Shown here in pieces: positions 1 through 7,551 of a DNA stretch of 64,000 nucleotides (the stretch's first letter is position 1; each line of letters starts with the position of its first letter). The notes beneath the pieces are model-generated. The model saw only the letters and a list, made by a program, of their open reading frames with translations, was not told where the DNA came from and did not search any database. The stretch comes from RYN-124 sp033851845 (lineage in GTDB: Bacteria > Actinomycetota > Actinomycetes > Mycobacteriales > SCTD01). Both the position numbers and the translations under genes were made by a program. The stretch lies in the NCBI GenBank assembly GCA_033851845.1, contig JAWWOH010000112.1, forward strand, positions 62,001 to 126,000. The letters run 5' to 3'.

Positions 1-634
1 TCTGCGTCCGGAAGAAGATCGCCGCGACCTTGTTGTCTTTGGTGAAGGTCTCGCACATCGCCTGCGCCGAGACGTCGACGCTGTCGCTCGCGCTGATCTG
101 GTGGTAGACGGGGACCAGCTTGCGGCCCAGCACCCCGCCTCGGTTGTTGACCTCGTCGAGTGCGGCCTGGAAGTAGCGCCGCGTGTCGCCGGGATCCTCG
201 CCGTCTGCGCCGAGCGCGCCGTTCGCGGCTGCGCAGTCGCTGCAGTAGGGGATTCCGAGCGCGATCGTCGTCGCGGTGACGCCAGGGCCGTTCGCCACCG
301 CGCCCCCCGTCGTACCTCCGGTCGTCCCGCCGAAGCCGCCGGTCGTGCTTGACACCGACCCCGTCGTCCCGCCGGTGGCCGTACCGCCGGTGGTGCCCGG
401 AAGCGTGCCGCCGCCGGCAGTGCCCGTCGTACCGCCGTTCGCTGTGCCAGTCGCCCCGCCAAGGCCGCTGCCAGCTGTGCTGCCAGGAGCTGCGCCGAGG
501 CCGGCCTGACCGCCGTTGTTCTGGAGCGCGGCGCCCCCGCTCCCCCCGTTGGTCGAGGCCGTGGAGCCGCAAGCGGTGAGCAGCAGCAGTGCCAGCCCGG
601 CTGGCATCACGCGCGTTCCATGTCGCCGCATCAT
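1..634 (-). CDS. ABC-type solute-binding lipoprotein, paralogue 1 (partial, C-terminus beyond window)
   Basis: This is the N-terminal part of an extracytoplasmic periplasmic-binding-protein type 1 (LivJ-like) lipoprotein. The start chosen is ATG at 634, about 10 nt after AGGAGG (650-645); an ATG at 643 is too close to that site. The signal peptide ends in a lipobox (LLTAC), so the mature protein should be lipid-anchored. A Gly/Thr/Ser-rich linker of roughly 80 residues follows, then the conserved entry of the binding fold (GVTATTIALG, then a YFQAALDEVNNRGG segment). The gene begins about 15 nt after the stop of paralogue 2, so the two are probably co-transcribed. The ligand is unknown. No permease or ATPase is visible next to it. 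Family assignment is firm, transport role is inferred. Confidence 0.85.
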   Translation of the reverse strand, partial: MMRRHGTRVMPAGLALLLLTACGSTASTNGGSGGAALQNNGGQAGLGAAPGSTAGSGLGGATGTANGGTTGTAGGGTLPGTTGGTATGGTTGSVSSTTGGFGGTTGGTTGGAVANGPGVTATTIALGIPYCSDCAAANGALGADGEDPGDTRRYFQAALDEVNNRGGVLGRKLVPVYHQISASDSVDVSAQAMCETFTKDNKVAAIFFRTQ

Positions 635-649
635 CTTGTCCATTCCTCC

Positions 650-2245
650 TCAGCCGGCATGGTGACCGCCGTCGGTGTACTTCGCACAACCGCAGCCGTC
701 GTCCCACGCCAGGTCGTAGACACTTGCGACGGCGTCGTGCTGGCTCGCCGAGAAGTACGAAGCCGGGATGTTCGCGGGGACGAAGCTCGACCCGAGCCGG
801 TCGATCGCGGCCTGGGCGGATTGCAGCGTGACGCTGGGGCCGGCGCCGTTGATGGCAGCTGCGATGAAGTAGAGCTGGTCGCAGGCGCCGTACGCGATGG
901 TTCTGCTGTTGGTGTCCGTGAAGGTGAACCCGGCCTTGCTCAACACGCTTGCGCAGTGCCGCCCGCCGGCAGTCGCGTAGCGACCGCTTGCCGAAGCAGG
1001 CAGGTCGAGGCCCGGCAGCCAGCCGATGCCCAAAGCGCCTCTGAGCTGCTTGGCGTCGATGTCGCCGCCGTCGACCAGCGCTTGCATGCCGGTCGCCGAG
1101 TTGACGCCGTACCGCGGGTAGTAGTGCTGGTTGGCTGCGTTCTGGCTGAAGAACAGGTTCATCAGCCCGCTGCCGTCGAGGAAGATGACGTGGGTGACGC
1201 CGTCCTGGCGGAAGCGCAGGGCGGCGCTCTGCATGTCGCCGGCGAGCGGCCCCGCCTCTGTCGTCGTACTCGCGTAATGGGCGCGGAAGATGTCCTGGTC
1301 GGCTACCGGGTGACCGGCGGCCTTGAGCGCAGGCAGCAGGATCCTCGTAAGCGGGGTCTCCCACTCCGTCCTGCCGTCGAACGTGAGGATGCCGACCTTG
1401 GCCGGTGTGGTCGCGGGTGCACCGGTCGCACTGTTCCAGCCGTCGAAGTACCGCTTGGCGACCAGCCGCGCGGCTAGGTCGCGCATCATCCGGTCCTGCG
1501 TCAGGCTCGCGAGATCGGCGTAGTGGGGGTACCGGCGGTAGAAGGCATTGTCGGCGCTGATGATCTTGCCGGACGCCGCGTTCAGTACGCCGGCCTTCGT
1601 CAAGCAGCCGGGCAACGTCTCGCTGATGCCGGCGCCGGCGACGGCGAACACCTTGTGGTCCTGGACGTAGTCCTGGCAGGCCGACTCGTCCTGCACGCTG
1701 CCGCTGTCCGTGGACTGGTTGCTGTAGGCGTGAAAGATGATCTCGAGCTTGCGGCCGGCCACCCCGCCGTGCGCGTTGATGTCTTCCTGAACCGCCTTCG
1801 CCTCGTTCAGCTCGTCGCCCTGGCCGAGGTTCGATCCGATCGCGGCGTTGCCCGCCGTGCCGTCCTTCGTGTAGTTGAAGCCGATCGTGATCGTCTTCGC
1901 GGTGACGCCCGGACCCATGGCCACCGCGCCGCCGGTGCTCGTACCTCCGGTCGCACCCGCGGGCGACCCCGTCGTACCGGCTGACGATGTGCCACCCGTG
2001 CTCCCGGAAACCGCCTGGCCGGTGCCGCCGGTGCTACCGGAGGCACTCGGCCCGCCACCCGTGGTGCCGCCGAGCCCCGAGCCGTCGATGGGCAGGCCGG
2101 CCCCCGGGGCGGCGCCAAGCCCGCTTCCGCCGTTGGCCTGAGAGGCCACAGCTCCGCTGGCCGTCGAGGAGGCCGCGGTGCTTCCGCACGCAGCCAGCGC
2201 AAGCGCCAGGAGGGCCAGACCGGAGGTGAGCCGAGCTTGGCTCAT
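650..2245 (-). CDS. ABC-type solute-binding lipoprotein, paralogue 2
   Basis: A 531-residue lipoprotein of the type 1 periplasmic-binding fold. ATG 2245 is chosen because a perfect AGGAGG (2256-2251) lies 5 nt upstream; a GTG at 2251 overlaps that site. The signal peptide ends in a lipobox (ALAAC). Residues of about 25-110 form a Gly/Ser/Thr-rich linker, followed by the GVTAKTITIGF entry strand and the two-lobed binding domain. The segment GIGWLPGLDLP and the C-terminal CGCAKYT are shared with paralogues 3 and 4. It sits between paralogues 1 and 3 on the same strand, with 126 nt to paralogue 3. The ligand is unknown; amino acids or small organic acids are usual for this fold. It may be a sensor or scavenging partner for a transporter encoded elsewhere. 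Confidence 0.88.
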   Translation of the reverse strand: MSQARLTSGLALLALALAACGSTAASSTASGAVASQANGGSGLGAAPGAGLPIDGSGLGGTTGGGPSASGSTGGTGQAVSGSTGGTSSAGTTGSPAGATGGTSTGGAVAMGPGVTAKTITIGFNYTKDGTAGNAAIGSNLGQGDELNEAKAVQEDINAHGGVAGRKLEIIFHAYSNQSTDSGSVQDESACQDYVQDHKVFAVAGAGISETLPGCLTKAGVLNAASGKIISADNAFYRRYPHYADLASLTQDRMMRDLAARLVAKRYFDGWNSATGAPATTPAKVGILTFDGRTEWETPLTRILLPALKAAGHPVADQDIFRAHYASTTTEAGPLAGDMQSAALRFRQDGVTHVIFLDGSGLMNLFFSQNAANQHYYPRYGVNSATGMQALVDGGDIDAKQLRGALGIGWLPGLDLPASASGRYATAGGRHCASVLSKAGFTFTDTNSRTIAYGACDQLYFIAAAINGAGPSVTLQSAQAAIDRLGSSFVPANIPASYFSASQHDAVASVYDLAWDDGCGCAKYTDGGHHAG

Positions 2246-2371
2246 GCACACCTCCTGAGCGTCGGCCTGCCGGGTGGGGGCCTATCTTCGCCCGGATTGC
2301 CCGGGTTCGCTTCGTAGGTCCGGCCCAAGCGGGGTGAGCAGGCTCGTCCGGGCGAACGAGGCCGGGCGCGG

Positions 2372-3976
2372 TCAGCTCAGCGGCCGCACCCCGCTCGTGT
2401 AGTTGAAGCATCCGCACTTGGTGTCGTAAGCGAACAGCCGCGCGCTGGACACCCCGTCATGCAGGCTCGAGCCGAAGACCGTCGAGAAGGTGTTGCCGGC
2501 GGCGAACGTCGTACCGACCTTTGCCACTCCGGCGAGGAACGACGCCTGGGTGACGGACGGTCCGCCCCACTCGAGTGCCGCCTTGAGGAAGTGCATCTCA
2601 TCGCACTCGAACACCGCACTGCGCTTCTCGACGGCGGTGCTGAGGTTCTGCCCCGCGTCGGACATCAGCTTCAAGCAGGTGCGCCGCGAGGCGTTGCTGT
2701 AGGGCCCGTTGTCAGGATTGCGGGACACGCTGAGGTCGATCAGTGGGTACCAGCCGTAGCCGACGGCCCCGTTGAGCTGCGCCTTGGGAAAGCTCGCTTG
2801 GTCGATGAGGGTCTGCACGCCGTCACTGGTCGTCAGCCCGTACCGCGGGTAGTAGTTCTGGTTGCCGGCGTTGAGCCCGAAGTACAGCGCCAGGCCCGCG
2901 CCGATGTCGAGCGGCAGGAAGTGCGTCACGCCGTCGGAGCGGAACTTCAGCACCGCTGCCTGGATCGCCGAGATCGTCGAGCCGCTGTCCTGGGTGCTCT
3001 TGGGGCTCTGCACCGTTACGACGTCGGGGTTGCCGTAGCCGGCAGCGGCCAGCGCGGGCTTGAGCGCGTGGTCGATCGCATAGCGGCTGGCCGGCTCCTC
3101 GAGAGCAAGCACGCCGACTTTCACCGGCGCGACGCCCGGCGCGCCGGTGCTGGTGTCCCACTTGGTGAAGTAGCTCTGCGCGGCGAGCAACGCCGGCCAG
3201 TTGGCAGCCATCCGGTCGAGCCGCAGGTTGCCCACCTCGACGTAGTGCGGGAACGCCCGGAACGTCGGCGCGGACGCGTCCGACAGGTCCTCGTAGATGT
3301 TCACGGCGTGCGCCTTCTCCGCGCACGCACGCAGGACCCCGTTGACGGATCCGTTGAGTACGGCGAACACCTTGTGGTCCTCGAAGTAGTCGGAGCACGC
3401 CGCCTGCTCCTGCGCGTCGTAGGTGTCCGAAGAGGTGGCGTCGGTCGCGTGGTACACCGGCACGATCTTGCGGCCCAGAATGCCGTGCGCGTGCTTGTTG
3501 AGGTCGTCGATGATGACGTTCCACTGCGCGCGCTGATCCCCTCCGCCCGCGACCACGCCGAGCGCGTCCCCCGCCGCCTGCGCGTTGGTCGTGTACGGCA
3601 GGCCGACGGCGATGGTCGTCGCGGTGACACCGGGGCCCAGCACCGTGCCGTCCGACGTGGTCGACTCCCCCGTACCGGAGGCGACGGCACCAGCGGTCCC
3701 GGCCGCGCCGGTCGCGCCGCCGCCGGTCGCGGTCGTCCCCAGCGATGACCCGCCCGTGCTGCCGGTGCCCGGGGCAGTGAGGCCGCCGGTGGCCGCACCC
3801 GTGGTGCCGCCGTTCGGCGCGGCCGCGCCGCCCAGGCCGTCGGCGCCGGACAGCGCGTCCTCGGCTTGGCCCGCAGCGCCCGTGCCCTGCTGCTGCACGG
3901 TCGAGCCGCAGGCCGAGAGCGCCAGGGCCAGCCCAAGTGCAACCACCGGCCACGGCTGGATGCGGCACGGCTTCAT
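2372..3976 (-). CDS. ABC-type solute-binding lipoprotein, paralogue 3
   Basis: A 534-residue lipoprotein and the first gene of the tandem trio. ATG 3976 has a GAGAGG ribosome-binding site 6 nt upstream; an in-frame extension to 4045 lacks a signal-peptide-like start. The signal peptide carries the lipobox LALSAC. Residues of about 30-130 are a Gly/Ala/Thr-rich linker, then GVTATTIAVGLPY opens the type 1 binding domain. Near the end are GYGWYPLIDLS and CGCFNYT, both shared with the other paralogues. Paralogues 1-3 differ enough in sequence to suggest old duplications with different ligands. A ribbon-helix-helix regulator lies just upstream on the same strand, but nothing shows that it controls this cluster. 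Confidence 0.88.
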   Translation of the reverse strand: MKPCRIQPWPVVALGLALALSACGSTVQQQGTGAAGQAEDALSGADGLGGAAAPNGGTTGAATGGLTAPGTGSTGGSSLGTTATGGGATGAAGTAGAVASGTGESTTSDGTVLGPGVTATTIAVGLPYTTNAQAAGDALGVVAGGGDQRAQWNVIIDDLNKHAHGILGRKIVPVYHATDATSSDTYDAQEQAACSDYFEDHKVFAVLNGSVNGVLRACAEKAHAVNIYEDLSDASAPTFRAFPHYVEVGNLRLDRMAANWPALLAAQSYFTKWDTSTGAPGVAPVKVGVLALEEPASRYAIDHALKPALAAAGYGNPDVVTVQSPKSTQDSGSTISAIQAAVLKFRSDGVTHFLPLDIGAGLALYFGLNAGNQNYYPRYGLTTSDGVQTLIDQASFPKAQLNGAVGYGWYPLIDLSVSRNPDNGPYSNASRRTCLKLMSDAGQNLSTAVEKRSAVFECDEMHFLKAALEWGGPSVTQASFLAGVAKVGTTFAAGNTFSTVFGSSLHDGVSSARLFAYDTKCGCFNYTSGVRPLS

Positions 3977-4102
3977 GGTCTGCCTCTCGCCGGTTGCCCT
4001 GTCACGTTCCCGGCAGTAGACCGGAAAGGTGACGCCCGGCGACACGTCGAACCCGACGACCGGGCGGTCGCCGGCTCGTACCCGCCGACGAACGGCCCAG
4101 GC

Positions 4103-4510
4103 TCAGAGCCAGCTCGCGCCGTCGAGGTTGCGGGTGATGCGGTCCTCGAGGCGCTTCATGACGGCGTCCGGGGCGCGCATCGACCCGAGCACCTGGATGT
4201 GCTCGATCGCCTCGTCGGCAAGGTCGGGACTGACCGAGGGGTCGAGCCGCAGGATGCCGACGACGAAGATCTTCAGCCGCTTGCCCTCGCGCAAGGTGTG
4301 CTCGAGGTCGCGCTTTCCGAGCATCATCACGCCGAGGCAGGTCGCGTGCTCCGTCGCCTTGCGAAAGGCCGGCTCGTGCTGGTCCGTGACCGCGCGTACG
4401 CCGGCCCGGATCAGGTCGGACCGGGACGTGTAGAGGCCCTGCGCGACCAGCACGTCGATGGTGCCCAGCTCGGCAGCGGACAGGTTGACGCACACCTTCT
4501 CGGTCTCCAC
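4103..4510 (-). CDS. Ribbon-helix-helix (CopG/Arc-type) transcriptional regulator
   Basis: A 135-residue protein whose first 45 residues (KVCVNLSAAELGTIDVLVAQGLYTSRSDLIRAGVRAV) match the beta-strand/helix/helix fold of dimeric CopG-type DNA-binding proteins. The rest is a helical extension of unknown role. It is longer than a typical antitoxin, and no toxin gene is adjacent, so a stand-alone repressor is more likely than a toxin-antitoxin half. The start is GTG 4510 with AAGGGGG at 4520-4514. A perfect inverted repeat, TACTCC-N4-GGAGTA, lies 14 nt upstream of the start codon, suggesting autoregulation. The same intergenic region serves the divergent serine hydrolase at 4673. Confidence 0.75.
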   Translation of the reverse strand: METEKVCVNLSAAELGTIDVLVAQGLYTSRSDLIRAGVRAVTDQHEPAFRKATEHATCLGVMMLGKRDLEHTLREGKRLKIFVVGILRLDPSVSPDLADEAIEHIQVLGSMRAPDAVMKRLEDRITRNLDGASWL

Positions 4511-4523
4511 GAGACCCCCTTCG

Positions 4524-4539
4524 TACTCCCTTAGGAGTA
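4524..4539. promoter_or_regulatory. Inverted repeat, candidate operator of the ribbon-helix-helix regulator
   Basis: The arms TACTCC (4524-4529) and GGAGTA (4534-4539) are perfect inverted repeats with a 4-nt spacer, 14 nt upstream of the regulator's GTG. CopG-type dimers typically bind short palindromes close to their own start. Role as operator is inferred. Confidence 0.5.
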
Positions 4540-4672
4540 TGCACGGAACTCAAAAGGGGTCAAGAATGGTCGTCCCGAACGAAAACGGCGCCCCAGCTTG
4601 TGTCGAACCGACGATGCACGCCTCGGCGCTCGTCCCCGATGCTGACGACCTCGACGATCACAGGAGATCTGA

Positions 4673-6046
4673 ATGGCACTGGACGCGGCGCACTGGCAGG
4701 ACCGCCTCACAGCACTGGCAGAGAAGCGGGGTGTTGTCGGCGCCTCCTTTGCCATCGCCCTCGGCGACGAGACCGTCTCGGCCGCTGCCGGCGTACTGAA
4801 CCTTCGGACGAAGGCCCCTGCCACGACCGACAGCCTGTTCCAGATCGGCTCGATCACGAAGGTCTGGACCGCGGTGCTCGCCATGCAGCTCGTCGACGAG
4901 GGGCTCATCGACCTCGACAAGCCGCTCATCACCTACCTGCCGGGCTTCACGGTCGCCGACGCGGAGGTGACCCGCACGGTCACGACCCGCCATCTGCTGT
5001 CGCACACGAGCGGGATCGACGGCGACCTGTTTCTCGACACCGGCCGCGGCGATGACTGCCTCGAGAAGTACGTCGCCGCGATGGCCGACCTGAAGCAGAA
5101 CCACCCGCTCGGCGCGACGATGAGCTACTGCAACTCCGGCTACATCCTGCTCGGCCGCCTCATCGAGGTCGTCCGCGGCAAGACGTGGGACACGGTTCTG
5201 CGGGAGAACCTCTTCGCACCGCTCGGACTCACATCCGCGGGCACGCTTCCGGAAGAGGCACTTCTGTACGGCGCCGCGACGGGCCACGTCGAGCCGCCTG
5301 GCGCCGACGAGCCGATCGTCACGCCGCAGTGGGGCATCTACCGCTCGTGCGGACCGGCCGGCCTCATCCACATGACGGCCACCGACCTACTGGCATTCGC
5401 TCGCCTGCACCTCGACAACGGCGTCACCAAGAACGGCACGCGCATCCTCAGCGAGGACTCGATCGTCGCGATGCAGCAGCCCGAGATCGACATCCCAGAC
5501 CGCTGGACGCTCGCCGACCAGTGGGGCCTCGGCTGGTTCCTCATGGACTGGAACGGCCGCAAGGTCTACGGGCACGACGGCGCGACGCTCGGGCAGGGCG
5601 GCTTCCTGCGGATCCTGCCGGACACCGGCCTGTCCGTCACCCTGCTCGCCAATGGCGGCCACATGCGCGAGCTGTTCATGGACCTGTTCAACGAGGTGTT
5701 CAGCGAGCTCGCGGGCGTTGAGATGCCGGCCTGGCCGACGCCCATCGACGACCCGGGCGTGCTCGACGCATCGGCGTACGAGGGCCGGTACGTCCGCGAG
5801 GGCGTCGAGATGACTATCGAGGCCGACGGGTCCGACCTCAAGGCAACCATCCGCCCGACCGGACCGCTGGCCGAGTCGATGGGAGAGCGCGAGCCAACCG
5901 TGCTGACCCTGCGCCGCTTCGAGGGCGACGGGTTCGTCGCCCGCGAGAAGGCTGATGACCCATGGACGCCCGCCGTGTTCTTCAGCCTTGACGCCGGCGG
6001 CCGCTATCTGCACTTCGGCGCCCGAGCAACGCCTCGGGTGGGCTGA
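4673..6046 (+). CDS. Serine hydrolase, class C beta-lactamase / penicillin-binding-protein-like family
   Basis: A 457-residue serine hydrolase of the beta-lactamase-like (Pfam Beta-lactamase) family. The catalytic motifs are visible: SxxK at S60-I-T-K63, YxN at Y152-C-N154, and HDG at 301-303 in place of KTG. The C-terminal 90 residues resemble the lipocalin-like tail common in this family. No signal peptide is seen, so it is probably cytoplasmic. Such proteins are usually esterases or peptidases on D-amino-acid or ester substrates rather than antibiotic-resistance enzymes. AGGAG (4662-4666) precedes ATG 4673. The next gene, a paralogue, starts 3 nt after its stop, so the two form an operon and arose by duplication. 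Confidence 0.85.
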   Translation: MALDAAHWQDRLTALAEKRGVVGASFAIALGDETVSAAAGVLNLRTKAPATTDSLFQIGSITKVWTAVLAMQLVDEGLIDLDKPLITYLPGFTVADAEVTRTVTTRHLLSHTSGIDGDLFLDTGRGDDCLEKYVAAMADLKQNHPLGATMSYCNSGYILLGRLIEVVRGKTWDTVLRENLFAPLGLTSAGTLPEEALLYGAATGHVEPPGADEPIVTPQWGIYRSCGPAGLIHMTATDLLAFARLHLDNGVTKNGTRILSEDSIVAMQQPEIDIPDRWTLADQWGLGWFLMDWNGRKVYGHDGATLGQGGFLRILPDTGLSVTLLANGGHMRELFMDLFNEVFSELAGVEMPAWPTPIDDPGVLDASAYEGRYVREGVEMTIEADGSDLKATIRPTGPLAESMGEREPTVLTLRRFEGDGFVAREKADDPWTPAVFFSLDAGGRYLHFGARATPRVG

Positions 6047-6049
6047 GCG

Positions 6050-7441
6050 ATGACGGATAACGCACTGCAGGACAAGGTCACCGAGCTCGCCGAGCAGTTC
6101 GGCGTACCGGGCGTCTCCGTCGGCGTCGTCATCGACGGCGTGGAGCACTACGGGTACGCCGGAGTGACGTGCATCGAGAACCCACTACCGGTCGACGAGA
6201 AGACGCTCTTCCAGTTCGGTTCGACCGGTAAGACCTACACCGCGACCGCGATCATGCGGCTCGTCGAGCAGGGCAAGGTCGACCTCGACGCACCCGTGCG
6301 CACCTACCTGCCGGAGTTCAAGCTCCGCGACGAGGAGGTGGCAAAGAACGTCACCGTCCTGCAGCTCCTCAACCACACCGCTGGTTGGGAGGGCGACATG
6401 ATGGACAACACCGGCGACGGCGACGACGCCCTCGAGAAGTACGTCGCCCGGATGGAGCGGCTGCAGCAGGTGAGCCCGCTCGGCGCGACGGTGTCCTACA
6501 ACAACGCTTCGCTGTCCGTCGCCGGGCTCATCATCGCGCGGGTCTGCGGAACGACGTACGAGCAGGCGATCCGTGACCTGCTGCTCGATCCGATGGGCCT
6601 GTCGCACACGTTCTTCTTCCCGAACGAGATCATGACCCGCCGGTTCGCCGTCGGGCACAAGAACGAGGACGACGGCACCATCACGATCGCCCGGCCGTGG
6701 GCGATGGCCCGCGGCAACGCGCCCGCCGGCGGCATGAGCGCCAACGCGCGCGACCAGATCGCCTGGGCCCGTTTCCACCTCGGTGACGGCAAGGCTGACG
6801 ACGGCACGCAGCTGCTGAGCACCGACAACCTCAAGCGGATGCAGGAGCCGACGTTCGACATGGCCGGCAGCGCGCTCGGCGACGCCGTCGGCATCAGCTG
6901 GCTGCTCGCCGCGGTCGACGGCGTGAAGACCGTCGGTCATGGCGGTACGACGAACGGGCAGCACTCTGACTTCACAATGGTGCCGGAGCGCGGCTTCGCG
7001 GTCATCTCGATGACCAACTGCGGACCGAGCGGACCGCAGTTCAACCACGAGATCGTGAAGTGGGCGCTGGAGCACTTCGTGGGGCTGAAGGACCCGGAAC
7101 CCGAGCCGATCCGACTGCCGGAGGCCGAGCTGGCGCCGTACCTCGGGCGGTTCGAAACGATCGCCGCAAGCGTCGACATCACGGCGGCGGACGGGCGGCT
7201 TTCCGCGATCGTCACGATCAAGCCGGAGATGGCCGCGATGCTGCGCGAGTCGGGCGAGGAGGTGCCCGACGAGCAGCCGCCGATCATCCTGGCGATGCTG
7301 GCCGGCAAGCCCGACAACTACGTCGTCGACGAGGGCCCGGCGAAGGGGATGAAGGGCTACTTCCAGCGAGCCGCCGATGGCACCGTGGAGGGCGTCCACC
7401 TCGGGGGTCGCCTCGCGACTCGCGTCGGCGCCGCGGTCTAG
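6050..7441 (+). CDS. Serine hydrolase, class C beta-lactamase-like (tandem paralogue)
   Basis: A 463-residue paralogue of the preceding gene, starting 3 nt after its stop. The motifs are S58-T-G-K61 (SxxK), Y150-N-N152 (YxN) and HGG in VGHGGTTNGQ. It also carries a C-terminal beta-rich extension. Like its neighbour it lacks a signal peptide. The pair shares an unusual segment after YLPEF, with a GDGDD(A/C)LEKYV stretch, so the two probably have related substrates. The actual substrate is unknown; esterase or D-aminopeptidase activity fits the family. A palindromic element follows the gene and separates it from the convergent dipeptidase. Confidence 0.85.
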   Translation: MTDNALQDKVTELAEQFGVPGVSVGVVIDGVEHYGYAGVTCIENPLPVDEKTLFQFGSTGKTYTATAIMRLVEQGKVDLDAPVRTYLPEFKLRDEEVAKNVTVLQLLNHTAGWEGDMMDNTGDGDDALEKYVARMERLQQVSPLGATVSYNNASLSVAGLIIARVCGTTYEQAIRDLLLDPMGLSHTFFFPNEIMTRRFAVGHKNEDDGTITIARPWAMARGNAPAGGMSANARDQIAWARFHLGDGKADDGTQLLSTDNLKRMQEPTFDMAGSALGDAVGISWLLAAVDGVKTVGHGGTTNGQHSDFTMVPERGFAVISMTNCGPSGPQFNHEIVKWALEHFVGLKDPEPEPIRLPEAELAPYLGRFETIAASVDITAADGRLSAIVTIKPEMAAMLRESGEEVPDEQPPIILAMLAGKPDNYVVDEGPAKGMKGYFQRAADGTVEGVHLGGRLATRVGAAV

Positions 7442-7468
7442 CACCAAGGGTCCGCCGCGGGCGGCGAG

Positions 7469-7531
7469 CTTGATCACGGGGTTCTGTGCGGTTTCAAAGC
7501 GCTTGGAACCGACCAGATCGACGTGATCAAG
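7469..7531. repeat. Intergenic palindromic element (REP/MITE-like)
   Basis: The ends CTTGATCACG (7469-7478) and CGTGATCAAG (7522-7531) are perfect 10-bp inverted repeats bounding 63 bp. A nested pair GGTTC/GAACC and a near-palindrome around CAAAGCGCTTG lie inside. The element sits between convergent genes and could also act as a bidirectional terminator. A second element of similar design occurs at 24586-24662. Confidence 0.55.
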
Positions 7532-7551
7532 GACGCCAGCACCTCGCTCGG

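Noticed and set aside
2459..3748. A 429-codon plus-strand frame opposite the binding-protein paralogue 3
   Set aside because: The amino-acid content is shadow-like (Val/Arg/Gly-rich), there is no ribosome-binding site and the minus strand has clear lipobox and fold signatures.
4103..4510. Ribbon-helix-helix gene considered as an antitoxin of a toxin-antitoxin pair
   Set aside because: No RelE, PIN or other toxin-like gene is adjacent, and the protein is longer than usual antitoxins.
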